Shown here: piece after piece, positions 35,439 through 45,993 of the stretch
Layout of the letters: the number at the start of each line of letters is the position of its first letter
Position numbering within the stretch: position 1 is the stretch's first letter
Source: Telluribacter roseus
GTDB lineage: Bacteria > Bacteroidota > Bacteroidia > Cytophagales > Spirosomataceae
Direction: 5' to 3'
Assembly: GCF_017355915.2 (NCBI RefSeq)
Contig: NZ_JAFEUV020000007.1
Location: forward strand, 186,001 to 250,000
DNA: 64,000 nt
Program-made: the position numbers and the translations under genes
Notes under the pieces: model-generated
What the model was told of the DNA's origin: nothing
Database searches by the model: none
What the model saw: the letters and a program-made list of their open reading frames with translations, nothing else

Positions 35439-38400
35439 ATGAAATATTCTTTACCATACCGATTCAGCAAATTCTGGTATTTACTAGCCCTGGGCGTACT
35501 ACTTCTGGCTGTACAGGTCAAGGCTCAGGTTGCGTATCCGAATGAACTTACGGAAGCGAACTGTAGAGCCAAGATGATACCTAACCGTTCATTCACCCTC
35601 TTTCAGCAACGGATCAACCTGACGTTATTCTTCCCGCCAAATAATAGGAGTCTCTTTTTCCAGGGTTTCTCTTCAAACCTATTTTATATTAAGATCACCA
35701 GAGGAGGAACCTTCTCGATGACGCTGGATGAGGATGACAGACCGCGGAAAGATAACATGGCCTATATTTTCTGGGGGCCCTTTAACTCCCTGAATGCGGA
35801 GAATCAGATTACAAATACCCCTTATAACTATAATCCATCTGCGCCCTATGTAACAGGTTCCCAGAAAACCTACAACTTCACCGCTGCTACCGGGCAGTAC
35901 TTTATCCTGATGGTGGATAACAAGGATGACCTGGCGCGTACTGTACGGATGACCTATACATCAAGCAATGGAGGTACCATTGATGATACACCAGCGGGGA
36001 ATACACCAGTCATAACGGCGGGCCCAACTAAGAACATAAACTGTACTAACCGCACATTCACCTTGGGAGTAACGGCAACCGGAGCCACCACCTACCAATG
36101 GCGTAAAAACAATACGAATATTCCGGGGGCAACGGGTGCAACGTACACCGTTACAAACTTTTCAAGCTTTGATGCTGGTCAGTACGATGTGTTAGCCCTG
36201 AATGGGGCCGGATGTTACTCGGTGAGTTCTGCCCTGTCCATAACAACCAATGAGCTCACCCCCATCGCTATCAGCAGCCAGCCGATCAGCAGAACGGTAT
36301 GCGCAGGCCAGTCAGCCACATTCTCGGTCTCTTCCAGTACTACCCCCGTCTCATATCAGTGGCGTAAGAATGGTGTTGCTATTCCGGGAGCCACTTCGTC
36401 TAGCTATACGATCAATAGTATTTCTGCTACTCATGCGGGAGATTATGATGTGGTGGTTACGGGAAGCTGCAATGCTGTAACTTCTACTAAAGCTACCCTT
36501 ACTGTAAGGCAGCCGGTTAGTATTCAGGTACAGCCCGCTGCCCAATTCAAATGTGCGGGTGAAGCGGTAACCTTTTCGGTAACCGCCCAGGGAGATGGTC
36601 TGACCTACCAGTGGCGCAGGAACGGCTCCAACATAGCGGGGGCTACTTCTTCCACCTACACCCTTACCAATGTTTCGGCGGGCCATGCCGGTGCATATGA
36701 TGTGGTAGTTACCGGAACCTGTAATTCTAGTACCTCTTCATCGGCCAGCCTCTCAATCAGGCAACCCGTCAGCATCCAAAGCCAACCCACTGCACAGGAG
36801 AAATGTGTGGGTGAATCGGTAACCTTTTCCGTAGCCGCTCAGGGGGATGGTCTGACCTACCAGTGGCGCAGGAACGGCTCCAACATAGCCGGGGCTACCT
36901 CGGCTAACTACACCATCAATACCATTTCATCAAATGAGGCGGGTACCTATGATGTAGTGGTTAACGGGAATTGCGGCAATGCCACATCCACCGGAGCCTC
37001 CCTCACGGTGAAACAGCCGGTCAGCATCCAGGAACAGCCCGTCTCGCAGGCCAAATGTACCGGTGAGGGAGTAACTTTTTCCGTAGCAGCTCAGGGCGAT
37101 GGAATACAGTATCAATGGTTTAGGAATGGTACTCCCCTGTCTGGAGCCGTTTCCAATAGCTATACAATCAATACAGTAGCCCCGGGTGATGCCGGAGACT
37201 ACTCCGTAGTTATTAATGGTCGATGCAATACAGTGACTTCATCCATTGCTAAACTGACCATCAAACAGCCCGTTACCATACAAACGCAACCTGTCACTCA
37301 GGTAAAGTGCGTAGGAGAGGGGATTACTTTCTCGGTAGCAGCGCAGGGAGACGGACTGACCTACCAGTGGCGGAAGGGGGGGACTCCGATCACCGGAGCC
37401 ACTTCGGCTACTCTTACCATCAGCAACCTTACAAACAGCGACGCCGGAGACTATGATGTGGTGATCACCGGAAGTTGTAGCAATTTGACTTCCAACGTTG
37501 CTGGTTTATCAATCAAACAACCGGTTACCATTCAGGCTCAGCCCGTGGCTCAGGCCAAATGCGTGGGGGAAGGCGTTACCTTCACCGTAGCAGCCCAGGG
37601 AGATGACCTGACCTACCAGTGGCGTAAGGGAGGAACCAACATAGCAGGTGCTACCTCCGCCACCTATACATTAAGTAGTGTTGCCGGTCCCGATGCCGGC
37701 TCGTATGATGTAGTAGTTTCCGGGTATTGCAATAGCATTACCTCGGCAGCGGCCGCCTTATCTATCCGGCAGCCCGTGAGTATCCAGACCCAACCCACCG
37801 CCCAGGAGAAATGTGCGGGCGAAGCGGTAACCTTTTCCGTAGCAGCTCAGGGGGATGGCCTTACCTACCAGTGGCGCAGGAACGGCTCTAACATAGCCGG
37901 AGCTACCGCCAGCAGCTACACACTGCCCAATGCAGCCTTACCAGATGCGGGCACCTATGATGTAGTTATTACGGGGAGCTGTAATGAGGTTACTTCTAAT
38001 ACGGCCACTTTAAGCTTTAAGCAACCTGTCAGCATACAAAGCCATCCTATTGCACAAACCAAATGTCCCGGTGAAACGGTGACTTTCACGGTGGTAGCCC
38101 AGGGGCATGGCCTTACCTACCAATGGCAGAAGGGGGGCACGAACATCGCCGGGGCTACTTCGTCCACTTATACAATCAGTAGTGTTGCCGCCTCCGATGC
38201 CGGTGAGTACGATGTACTAGTGAATGGTAGCTGTAACAACGTAACCTCTAACAAAGTCAACCTGTCCATCAGGCAACCCGTATCTATTCAGACAGGACCT
38301 GTCGCACAGGCCAAATGCGCCGGTGAGTCGGTTACTTTCTCGGTAGCGGCCCAGGGGGATGGGCTGACCTACCAGTGGCGCAGGAATGGGAACAATATAG

Positions 38401-41400
38401 CGGGTGCTACTGCGGCTACCTATACCGTACCGAATGTGTCTGCCGCTCATGCTGGCTCCTATGAGGTGGTAATTACCGGCCACTGTAACAGCGTTACCTC
38501 CAGTGCCGCTGCATTGTCATTGAAGCAGCCCGCTACAATCCAGACCCAGCCTGTATCACAGACCAGGTGTACGGGTGAAGCGGTAACCTTTACCGTAGTG
38601 GCCGTGGGAGACGGCCTGACCTACCAGTGGCGCAAGGGGGGCACTGCTATTGCTGGAGCGACTTCGGCTACCTATACCCTACCTGATGCATCAGCCTCTG
38701 ATGCGGGTACCTATGATGTGGTGGTTACGGGTAACTGTAATGTGGTAACATCGGCAACCGTTAGTTTAAGCTTTAAGCAGCCTGTATCAATACTAACCCA
38801 GCCTGTATCCCAGGCGAAATGTCCCGCAGAGGGGGTAACGTTCTCTGTAGCTGCTCAGGGAGAGGGTATGACGTACCAGTGGCGAAAGAACGGTGCCAAT
38901 ATAGCAGGAGCGACTTCAAGTACTTTTACTATATCCACTACCACCCTGTCGGACGCTGGAAATTATGATGTAGTAATCACGGGTAGCTGTAATGCTGTAA
39001 CCTCCCAGGTGGCCCCTTTAAGCATTAAGCAACCGGTCAGCATTCAGACACAGCCTGGGGCACAAACCAAATGCCCCGGTGAAGCAGTAACTTTCTCGGT
39101 TACTGCCCAGGGAGATGGATTGAGCTACCAGTGGCGGAAGAATAATATAGCCATTGCGGGGACTACTTCGGCTGCCTATACCATAAGCAGTGTAGGGGCA
39201 AGCGATGCCGGTACTTATGATGTAGTCATTACCGGGAGCTGTAATACCATTACTTCATCCGTTGCTGTCCTTATAATCAACAAGCTGGCGAGTATCCAGA
39301 CGGGGCCCGTTGCTCAGAACAAGTGTGTGGGCGAAGCTGTCACCTTTACGGTAGCGGCCCAGGGAGACGGACTGACCTACCAGTGGCGCAAAGATAATGT
39401 AGCCATCGCGGGAGCCAATGCGGCTACCTATACTATCAATCACGTAGAGAACGCCCATGCAGGTAGCTATGACGTAGTGGTTACCGGGAGCTGTGGCAGC
39501 GTTACCTCCAATGCGGTCAGCCTGACCATCAGACAACCGGTTACCATCCAGACACAACCCGTGGCGCAGGCCCAATGCGCGGGGGAATCGGTAACGTTTA
39601 CCGTAGCGGCCCAGGGAGATGGTCTCAACTACCAGTGGCGCAGGAACGGCTCTAACATAGCCGGAGCTACTGCTAGCAGCTATACCATTGGCAACATAAC
39701 TGCCGGGGCCATTGGTAGCTATGATGTGGTGATTGCCGGGAGCTGCAACACGGTTACTTCTTCGGCCGTTAACCTGACCATCCGACAAGCCGTAAGTATT
39801 CAGACGGGGCCCGTAGCGCAGGCCAAATGTGCCGGTGAGTCAGTTACTTTCTCGGTAGCGGCTCAAGGCGATGGGCTGACCTACCAGTGGCGCAGGAACG
39901 GAGCCAATATAGCGGGTGCTACCTCATCTACCTATACCGTGAATAGTGTAGCAGCGGCGGATGCCGGCACCTATGATGTAGTAGTGGCAGGAACTTGCAA
40001 TTCGATTACTTCTTCGACCGCTACTCTTTCCCTGAAGGTCCCTATCAGTATTCTGACAGGGCCATTAACACAGTCCAAATGTGCCGGTGAGTCAGTTACC
40101 TTATCGGTTGCGGCTCAAGGCGATGGGCTGACCTACCAGTGGCGCAGGAATGGAGCCAATATAGCGGGTGCTACCTCATCTACCTATACCGTGAGCAGTG
40201 TAGCGGCTAGCGATGCCGGTACCTACGATGTGGTAGTTACCGGTAGCTGTAATAGCCTCACCTCCTCTACGGCGGGTCTATCCATAAAGCAACCTGCCAC
40301 CATTCAGGGACAGCCAGTTGCACAGTCAAAATGCCCCGGTGAGTCGGTTACCTTCTCAGTAGCGGCCCTGGGCGATGGCCTCACCTACCAGTGGCGCAAG
40401 GGAGGAACCAACCTAGCAGGAGCTACTTCGACCAGTCTGAGCCTGACTAATCTTTCAGGCGCGGATGCCGGTAATTACGACGTAGTAATCACGGGTAGTT
40501 GTTCTACCGTTACCTCCTCTGTGGCAAGTCTGACGATCACAAAGCCCGTGACCGTCCAGACGCATCCGGCAGCTCAGATACTATGTGTTGGGGAACCGGC
40601 TACCTTTACCGTCGCGGCTCAGGGTGATGGCCTAACGTACCAGTGGCGGAAGAATGGCGCTATCATAGCGGGTGCTACCACGGCAACTTTTACGATCACT
40701 CGTGTTGCCATCTCCGATGCGGGTACCTACGATGTCGTTGTGGGTGGAAGCTGTAACAGCGTCACCTCGAATACGGCCAGTCTAACCGTCAGGCAGCCCG
40801 TTGCGATCCAGGCGCAGCCTGCTGCCCAGGCCAAATGCCCAGGGGAGGGGGTAACTTTTACGGTAGAAGCGCAGGGCGACGGCCTCACCTACCAATGGCG
40901 TAAGGGGGGTACTAACATAGCGGGGGCTACTTCAGCGACCTACACCATCAGCAGTGTTTCCAATTCTAGTGCGGGCAACTACGATGTAGTGGTTACCGGC
41001 AACTGCAATACTAGTACATCAGCCATCGCCAGTTTGACTATCAAACAAGCCACCAGCATTCAGAGCCAGCCGGTAGCGCAGGCCAGGTGTGCCGGTGATG
41101 CCGTAACCTTCTCGGTAGTGGCACAGGGGGATGGTCTGACCTACCAGTGGCGTAAGGGAGGTACTAACCTAGCCGGTGCCACTTCGGCTAGTTACACCCT
41201 AAGTAGTGTTACTCCATCAGATGCCGGAATGTATGATGTAGTGGTTACCGGAAGCTGTACTACTGTCACTTCTTCGGCCGCTGCACTTAGTCTTAAAAAT
41301 CCCGTCAGCATCCAGACCCAGCCCACCGCCCAGGCTAAATGTGCCGGTGAGGGGGTAACATTCTCCGTAACTGCCCAGGGGGATGGCCTGACCTACCAGT

Positions 41401-44400
41401 GGCGTAAGGGAGGTACGAGCATAGCGGGGGCTACCTCTGCTACTTACACCATCAGCAGTGTGGCCGCTTCCCATGTCGGCACCTATGATGTAGTGACCAC
41501 CGGTAGCTGTACTACTGTCACCTCTTCGGCCGCTACTCTTTCCCTGAAGGTACCGGTCAGTATCCAGACCCAACCCGTCGCACAGGCCAAATGTGCCGGT
41601 GAAACGGCTACCTTTACCGTCGTAGCGCAGGGGGATGGACTTGCCTACCAGTGGCGCAAAGGGGGTATCGCCATCGCCGGTGCGACTTCGGCGACCTATA
41701 CCGTAAGTAGCCTTGCTTCAGCCGATGCCGGTGTCTACGATGTAATCATTACCGGTTGCTGTAACCAGGTTACCTCCTCGGCTGCCAATCTTACCCTGAA
41801 AGTACCGGCCAGTATCCAGACAGGACCCGTTGCGCAGACAAAATGCGTGGGCGAAGCCGTAACCTTCTCGGTAGTGGCGCAGGGCGATGGCCTGACCTAC
41901 CAGTGGCGTAAGAATGGCGTTTCCATCGCTGGTGCTACCTCGGCTAGTTTAAACCTCCCCAACCTGACCAGCACCCATGCGGGAGCCTACGATGTTGTCC
42001 TGACCAGTAGCTGTACTACCATTACCTCAGCAGCCGCTGATCTGGTTATCAAACAACTGGTCAGTATCCAGACCCAGCCCAAAGCACAGGCCAGGTGCGC
42101 GGGTGAAGCCGTCACGTTCACCGTAGCAGCGCAGGGCGATGGTCTTACCTACCAATGGCGGAAGGGGGGCACTGCCATTGCGGGCGCCACTTCGGCTACT
42201 TATACTGTACCTGGGGTTACCCCAGGTGATGAAGGCAACTATGACGTCGTGGTTACCGGCCTTTGCAATAGCGTCATCTCCACGGTGGCCCCGCTGAAAG
42301 TATCGCAGAAGATGGTCATCACCGCCGTGGCGAGTCCTGTACTTTGCTATCAGGGATCAGACGGGTCGATTGCCGTAACGCTAACGGGGGGATTAGGTAC
42401 CCGTCGCTATCAGTGGAACAACGGAGCAACGGTAGCTTCCCCTAAGAATCTGAAAGCAGGGACCTATACGCTAACGGTAACTGACTCCCTGGGCTGCCAG
42501 GTTACGGCTTCGGTGGAAGTGAAAGAGCCCACCCAGGTTCGGCTTACACTTAGCAGTGAAGATGTGAAGTGCTATGACGGAAGGGATGGCAAGATAACAC
42601 TCTCCGCAACGGGTGGTCTGGGTGAGTACCAGTACTCACTGAACGAGGGTACCAGGACCCATTTTGAAGGGGCATCACAGCACGAAATCAAAGGGATGGC
42701 CAGTGGTACCTACAAGGTCTACCTTACCGATAAAAATAGCTGTAAGACGGATGCCGTAACGGTAACAATCAAGCAACCGGCAAAAGCGCTTTCTGTTAAA
42801 CTGATTGAGTACAATAATCCCAAAGGGTTTGGTTTGAACGATGGCACTATCCGGATTGAAGCTACGGGAGGTACTACTGGCTACACGACCAGCTGGACCA
42901 ACACGAAGGGACAGGCAGTAGGGGCGGGATCCACTACCCAGCAGGGAGCTGGTATCGTCAATACATTGACCAATGCAGGTGACGGTACCTATATCATTCG
43001 GGTAACCGACGCTAATTACGAAAAGGCTGTTCAGAAGGAAGGCTGTCTGGCGGAGCTCAGGCAGACCCTGGTAGAGCCACCCAAAATCGAAATCTCAATA
43101 TCAGCCAAGTCCTTGATTTCCTGCTATGGTCGTGCCGACGGGGAACTGGGCGTGCAGGTAAAGGGAGGAGTACCCTTTACGGAGGGGGCTTCCTACAGGC
43201 TCAACTGGATGAGGAAAGCAGCAGGAACAGATTTCCAGACCTTCACCTCCAATAGTACGCTGGTTCGGGAGCTCACGGCGGGCTGGTACCGCTGTGTGGT
43301 GACCGACAAAAATGACATCAGCCGCTATGAAGACTTCTATCTGGAAGAACCCCTGAAACTGGTAGCTACTGCATCAGCCCTGACCGATAACCTCTGCTAT
43401 AACGACAGAAAAGGAGCGATCACCGTGGACATCAAAGGGGGCGTAGCACCTTTTACGGCTGACTGGAACACCGGGGCGAGCGGACTGGTAGTAAACAATT
43501 TGCGAGCAGGCAAGTACCTGGCGGTAATCAGTGATAAGAACGGCTGTACCACCGAACTTTCTGCCCGCATTCAGGAGCCTAAGGCCCTGTCGGTGTCTGT
43601 CCTGGAGAAGAAAAACCCCGTCTGTGCGGACGATTGCAGCGGAGCCATCACGCTAACCGCCAGGGGAGGTAACATGCCTTACTCGTACGTCTGGAGCAAG
43701 TCGGGACTCTTGGGAAGTGCTGTTACAAAGCTTTGCGCGGGTGACTATACGGTTGCCGTTTCGGATGCCAACGGTTGTACCGTCACCTCGGAGAAAGTAA
43801 CGCTTACCTCCCCGCCTGCCAAGACGCTGAACATTTCCGATGACCGTACCATTTGTCAGGGTACCAGCATTCAATTGGATGCGGGCGCCATTGGTGGTAC
43901 TGGCGTCTACCAGTGGACGTTACCTTCCGGCTCTGTTTCAACCAATCCGGTTCAGACCCTTTCGGAGGCGGGTACCTATGTAGTTTCTGTTATTGACTCT
44001 CTGGGCTGTAAGGCTTCGGATCAGTTTAAGGTAACTACGCTGCCTGCGCAGGTTAATCCTTTGTTTGCCATGGCGAGTAGCGGCCAGGTGGGAGAGACCA
44101 TCATGATCGTGAATCTGACCTCGGGTTCCTCCTCTTCTTTCTCCTGGATTATCCCGGCGGCTGCCAGGGTAGTGAGTCAGACAAACTCGCTGCTCCAGCT
44201 TACGTTCCCGAAGACCGGTAAGTACGAGGTAGGCCTGAGAAGCTCGAACGGCTCCTGCGATTCTGAGGTATACAAGGAAATCGTGATCACGCCTAGTACA
44301 GCTCGTCTGGGCGGGGAGGAAAAGGCAGGTCTTACTACGCTGGTGTACCCCAACCCGAGCCAAGGTGACTTTACTGTCACAGCGGATCTGGGAACAGAAA

Positions 44401-44582
44401 AATCATTTATACTTTCTGTGGTAAGTACCCAAACGGGACGTGCCATCTACACCGAAACATTTACCGGTGAAAGCAAATACCGCATACCGGTAAGCCTGCC
44501 TGATGCAGCCGAGGGCATGTACCTTATCCAGATCAAGACAAAAACTGAACAGAAAGTACATAAAATCATAATCATAAAATGA
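35439..44582 (+). CDS. Giant SprB-like T9SS surface adhesin with tandem Ig-like repeats
   Basis: Cell-surface protein of 3047 residues. Order: signal peptide (to VKAQ, about 30); N-terminal domain with YIFWGPFNSL (about 30-185); about 25 Ig-like repeats of 84 residues (about 195-2296); six SprB-type repeats (about 2300-2790, e.g. CYNDRKGAITVDIKGGVAPF and GDYTVAVSDANGC); one Ig-like and one PKD-like module; and a type A T9SS sorting domain (VYPNPSQGDF to the end, KVHKIIIIK). Each Ig-like repeat has two cysteines, predicted to form a disulfide. SprB of gliding Bacteroidota has similar repeats and moves on the cell surface; adhesion or gliding is thus a fair guess. The stop overlaps the next start (ATGA), indicating coupled translation. 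Confidence 0.9.
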   Translation: MKYSLPYRFSKFWYLLALGVLLLAVQVKAQVAYPNELTEANCRAKMIPNRSFTLFQQRINLTLFFPPNNRSLFFQGFSSNLFYIKITRGGTFSMTLDEDDRPRKDNMAYIFWGPFNSLNAENQITNTPYNYNPSAPYVTGSQKTYNFTAATGQYFILMVDNKDDLARTVRMTYTSSNGGTIDDTPAGNTPVITAGPTKNINCTNRTFTLGVTATGATTYQWRKNNTNIPGATGATYTVTNFSSFDAGQYDVLALNGAGCYSVSSALSITTNELTPIAISSQPISRTVCAGQSATFSVSSSTTPVSYQWRKNGVAIPGATSSSYTINSISATHAGDYDVVVTGSCNAVTSTKATLTVRQPVSIQVQPAAQFKCAGEAVTFSVTAQGDGLTYQWRRNGSNIAGATSSTYTLTNVSAGHAGAYDVVVTGTCNSSTSSSASLSIRQPVSIQSQPTAQEKCVGESVTFSVAAQGDGLTYQWRRNGSNIAGATSANYTINTISSNEAGTYDVVVNGNCGNATSTGASLTVKQPVSIQEQPVSQAKCTGEGVTFSVAAQGDGIQYQWFRNGTPLSGAVSNSYTINTVAPGDAGDYSVVINGRCNTVTSSIAKLTIKQPVTIQTQPVTQVKCVGEGITFSVAAQGDGLTYQWRKGGTPITGATSATLTISNLTNSDAGDYDVVITGSCSNLTSNVAGLSIKQPVTIQAQPVAQAKCVGEGVTFTVAAQGDDLTYQWRKGGTNIAGATSATYTLSSVAGPDAGSYDVVVSGYCNSITSAAAALSIRQPVSIQTQPTAQEKCAGEAVTFSVAAQGDGLTYQWRRNGSNIAGATASSYTLPNAALPDAGTYDVVITGSCNEVTSNTATLSFKQPVSIQSHPIAQTKCPGETVTFTVVAQGHGLTYQWQKGGTNIAGATSSTYTISSVAASDAGEYDVLVNGSCNNVTSNKVNLSIRQPVSIQTGPVAQAKCAGESVTFSVAAQGDGLTYQWRRNGNNIAGATAATYTVPNVSAAHAGSYEVVITGHCNSVTSSAAALSLKQPATIQTQPVSQTRCTGEAVTFTVVAVGDGLTYQWRKGGTAIAGATSATYTLPDASASDAGTYDVVVTGNCNVVTSATVSLSFKQPVSILTQPVSQAKCPAEGVTFSVAAQGEGMTYQWRKNGANIAGATSSTFTISTTTLSDAGNYDVVITGSCNAVTSQVAPLSIKQPVSIQTQPGAQTKCPGEAVTFSVTAQGDGLSYQWRKNNIAIAGTTSAAYTISSVGASDAGTYDVVITGSCNTITSSVAVLIINKLASIQTGPVAQNKCVGEAVTFTVAAQGDGLTYQWRKDNVAIAGANAATYTINHVENAHAGSYDVVVTGSCGSVTSNAVSLTIRQPVTIQTQPVAQAQCAGESVTFTVAAQGDGLNYQWRRNGSNIAGATASSYTIGNITAGAIGSYDVVIAGSCNTVTSSAVNLTIRQAVSIQTGPVAQAKCAGESVTFSVAAQGDGLTYQWRRNGANIAGATSSTYTVNSVAAADAGTYDVVVAGTCNSITSSTATLSLKVPISILTGPLTQSKCAGESVTLSVAAQGDGLTYQWRRNGANIAGATSSTYTVSSVAASDAGTYDVVVTGSCNSLTSSTAGLSIKQPATIQGQPVAQSKCPGESVTFSVAALGDGLTYQWRKGGTNLAGATSTSLSLTNLSGADAGNYDVVITGSCSTVTSSVASLTITKPVTVQTHPAAQILCVGEPATFTVAAQGDGLTYQWRKNGAIIAGATTATFTITRVAISDAGTYDVVVGGSCNSVTSNTASLTVRQPVAIQAQPAAQAKCPGEGVTFTVEAQGDGLTYQWRKGGTNIAGATSATYTISSVSNSSAGNYDVVVTGNCNTSTSAIASLTIKQATSIQSQPVAQARCAGDAVTFSVVAQGDGLTYQWRKGGTNLAGATSASYTLSSVTPSDAGMYDVVVTGSCTTVTSSAAALSLKNPVSIQTQPTAQAKCAGEGVTFSVTAQGDGLTYQWRKGGTSIAGATSATYTISSVAASHVGTYDVVTTGSCTTVTSSAATLSLKVPVSIQTQPVAQAKCAGETATFTVVAQGDGLAYQWRKGGIAIAGATSATYTVSSLASADAGVYDVIITGCCNQVTSSAANLTLKVPASIQTGPVAQTKCVGEAVTFSVVAQGDGLTYQWRKNGVSIAGATSASLNLPNLTSTHAGAYDVVLTSSCTTITSAAADLVIKQLVSIQTQPKAQARCAGEAVTFTVAAQGDGLTYQWRKGGTAIAGATSATYTVPGVTPGDEGNYDVVVTGLCNSVISTVAPLKVSQKMVITAVASPVLCYQGSDGSIAVTLTGGLGTRRYQWNNGATVASPKNLKAGTYTLTVTDSLGCQVTASVEVKEPTQVRLTLSSEDVKCYDGRDGKITLSATGGLGEYQYSLNEGTRTHFEGASQHEIKGMASGTYKVYLTDKNSCKTDAVTVTIKQPAKALSVKLIEYNNPKGFGLNDGTIRIEATGGTTGYTTSWTNTKGQAVGAGSTTQQGAGIVNTLTNAGDGTYIIRVTDANYEKAVQKEGCLAELRQTLVEPPKIEISISAKSLISCYGRADGELGVQVKGGVPFTEGASYRLNWMRKAAGTDFQTFTSNSTLVRELTAGWYRCVVTDKNDISRYEDFYLEEPLKLVATASALTDNLCYNDRKGAITVDIKGGVAPFTADWNTGASGLVVNNLRAGKYLAVISDKNGCTTELSARIQEPKALSVSVLEKKNPVCADDCSGAITLTARGGNMPYSYVWSKSGLLGSAVTKLCAGDYTVAVSDANGCTVTSEKVTLTSPPAKTLNISDDRTICQGTSIQLDAGAIGGTGVYQWTLPSGSVSTNPVQTLSEAGTYVVSVIDSLGCKASDQFKVTTLPAQVNPLFAMASSGQVGETIMIVNLTSGSSSSFSWIIPAAARVVSQTNSLLQLTFPKTGKYEVGLRSSNGSCDSEVYKEIVITPSTARLGGEEKAGLTTLVYPNPSQGDFTVTADLGTEKSFILSVVSTQTGRAIYTETFTGESKYRIPVSLPDAAEGMYLIQIKTKTEQKVHKIIIIK
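36027..42326 (+). repeat. Tandem array of about 25 Ig-like repeats, 252-bp period
   Basis: Within the giant adhesin gene, 23 consecutive units from 36531 to 42326 keep an exact 252-bp (84-residue) period with no insertion or deletion, preceded by two diverged units from about 36027. Each unit reads QPVAQAKCAGE, then TFSVAAQGDGLTYQWR, NIAGATSATYT, DAGTYDVVVTGSC and a spacer ending in SIQT. DNA similarity is highest between neighbours, especially the units starting at 39807 and 40059. These are coding repeats, not CRISPR. Confidence 0.95.
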
Positions 44583-45940
44583 GCCGAATAAGACAATTAC
44601 TAACCAGTACTACTTTAATACTGGTGATCTTGCTGAATGGGGGATGCTTCCGTGAGGTGGCTCTGCCCGTCAAAGCCGGGTTTGTGGTGAAAGCCGCGGA
44701 AGATAACTTTTCGATTCCCGCTACACTGACCATCACCAATCAGTCCGAAGGGGCCGACTCTTACGAGTGGACCTTTGAAGGCGGTACCCCCTCCAGCTCA
44801 ACGGAGCGCGATCCGGGGAAAGTCCTTTATACCAAAGCCGGTAGCTATAAGATAGTCCTGGTAGCCCGCAACGTGGACAATCAGGAAGCAAAGTCAGAAC
44901 AGACTATTATCATAGGCGATGCGTTGGTTCCCTCTTTTACGTATCAGGTTGTGGATAATAATTTGCCACCGGTTACGGCTAAGTTCAAGAACACCTCACA
45001 GGGATCCTCCAAAGTAGAATGGGTGTTTGAAGGCGGAACACCGGGCACCTCCACCGAGATAGAGCCTACGGTAAACTTCGAAGCGCCAGGACCACACAAG
45101 GTAACCCTAAAGGCTTACTTCGGAACCTATTTCCGGCAAAAAGACACGACCCTGGTGGTTGGTGATGCTCTTAAGCCTGATTTTGATTATGCGTTTTCGC
45201 CGGTAGATTTTGATGGGGAGGCTCCCTTAACCCTGAACACGCTTAACAAGACCATGGGTGGAGTGGAGTATACCTGGAAAGCGGACGGTGGTAAAATCAG
45301 CTCGCCTTCCGCCAAGGAGACGTCGATTACATTTGATAAGGAAGGTACCTATGCAATCATTCTGGAAGCCTCTAATGGTAAGAAGAAACAGCAGGTAACG
45401 AAAACGGTGACGGTAAAGCCCAACAGCAATCTGTACGTCCACAAGAATGTAAAATTAGGGATCAACACCGCAAGCCGGGAAATTGGTTGTTTTTTCTCGA
45501 CGAAGACGGGACAGATCTTTAAGGATACCGGTGAGCTGACCGAGGAGGAGGCCCAAACCATCGATGTAGTGTTCTTCGGCCTGAACCCCTCCTTTACCTA
45601 CAATCGCTTCGTATCCCCAACTGATGCCGGTCGGCTGACCTTTGAAGATATACCCAAAGCCCAAAAGGTAAGCTTTGTGAATGTTATGGAGCGCTGCAGC
45701 AGTTGTAAGTCCTTTACAAGTACAGACTTTGATGCGATGGTGGATGATTCAGCCTTCAGAACGCTGCAGGTACCCGCTCCGGGAGAAACGCTCGGCTTCA
45801 ACGACGCGGAAGTACCCCGCCTGGTGCTGTTTGAAACACAGAACGGACGGAAAGGTCTCATACGCATTACGAAGTTCGTAAGGGAGGGGGAAGCCTCCTA
45901 TATAGTAGTGGATGTAAAAGCCATGAAGGAGAAGCGCTGA
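44579..45940 (+). CDS. PKD-domain lipoprotein, last gene of the giant surface operon
   Basis: Lipoprotein of 453 residues. The signal peptide ends at LLNGGC (Cys23), giving an acylated N-terminus. Three PKD domains follow (about 30-110, 115-195, 200-285), shown by SYEWTFEGGTPSSSTERDP, KVEWVFEGGTPGTSTE and VEYTWKADGGKI with matching AGSYKIVLVA-type strands. The C-terminal 160 residues are a separate domain with a close Cys triple (ERCSSCKSF) and no family I recognise. Its ATG overlaps the adhesin stop codon (ATGA), so the two are translationally coupled and probably work as partners. Anchoring or receptor function for the adhesin is inferred. Confidence 0.86.
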   Translation: MSRIRQLLTSTTLILVILLNGGCFREVALPVKAGFVVKAAEDNFSIPATLTITNQSEGADSYEWTFEGGTPSSSTERDPGKVLYTKAGSYKIVLVARNVDNQEAKSEQTIIIGDALVPSFTYQVVDNNLPPVTAKFKNTSQGSSKVEWVFEGGTPGTSTEIEPTVNFEAPGPHKVTLKAYFGTYFRQKDTTLVVGDALKPDFDYAFSPVDFDGEAPLTLNTLNKTMGGVEYTWKADGGKISSPSAKETSITFDKEGTYAIILEASNGKKKQQVTKTVTVKPNSNLYVHKNVKLGINTASREIGCFFSTKTGQIFKDTGELTEEEAQTIDVVFFGLNPSFTYNRFVSPTDAGRLTFEDIPKAQKVSFVNVMERCSSCKSFTSTDFDAMVDDSAFRTLQVPAPGETLGFNDAEVPRLVLFETQNGRKGLIRITKFVREGEASYIVVDVKAMKEKR

Positions 45941-45993
45941 TGTAGATCAGAAGGGTCCTCCTATACTATTCATTGTTTTTCTTATATAGTAAT

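Noticed and set aside
36531-42326. Regular repeat array as CRISPR or satellite DNA
   Set aside because: The 252-bp units are in frame and encode a disulfide-bearing Ig-like fold; unit length and lack of unique spacers rule out CRISPR.
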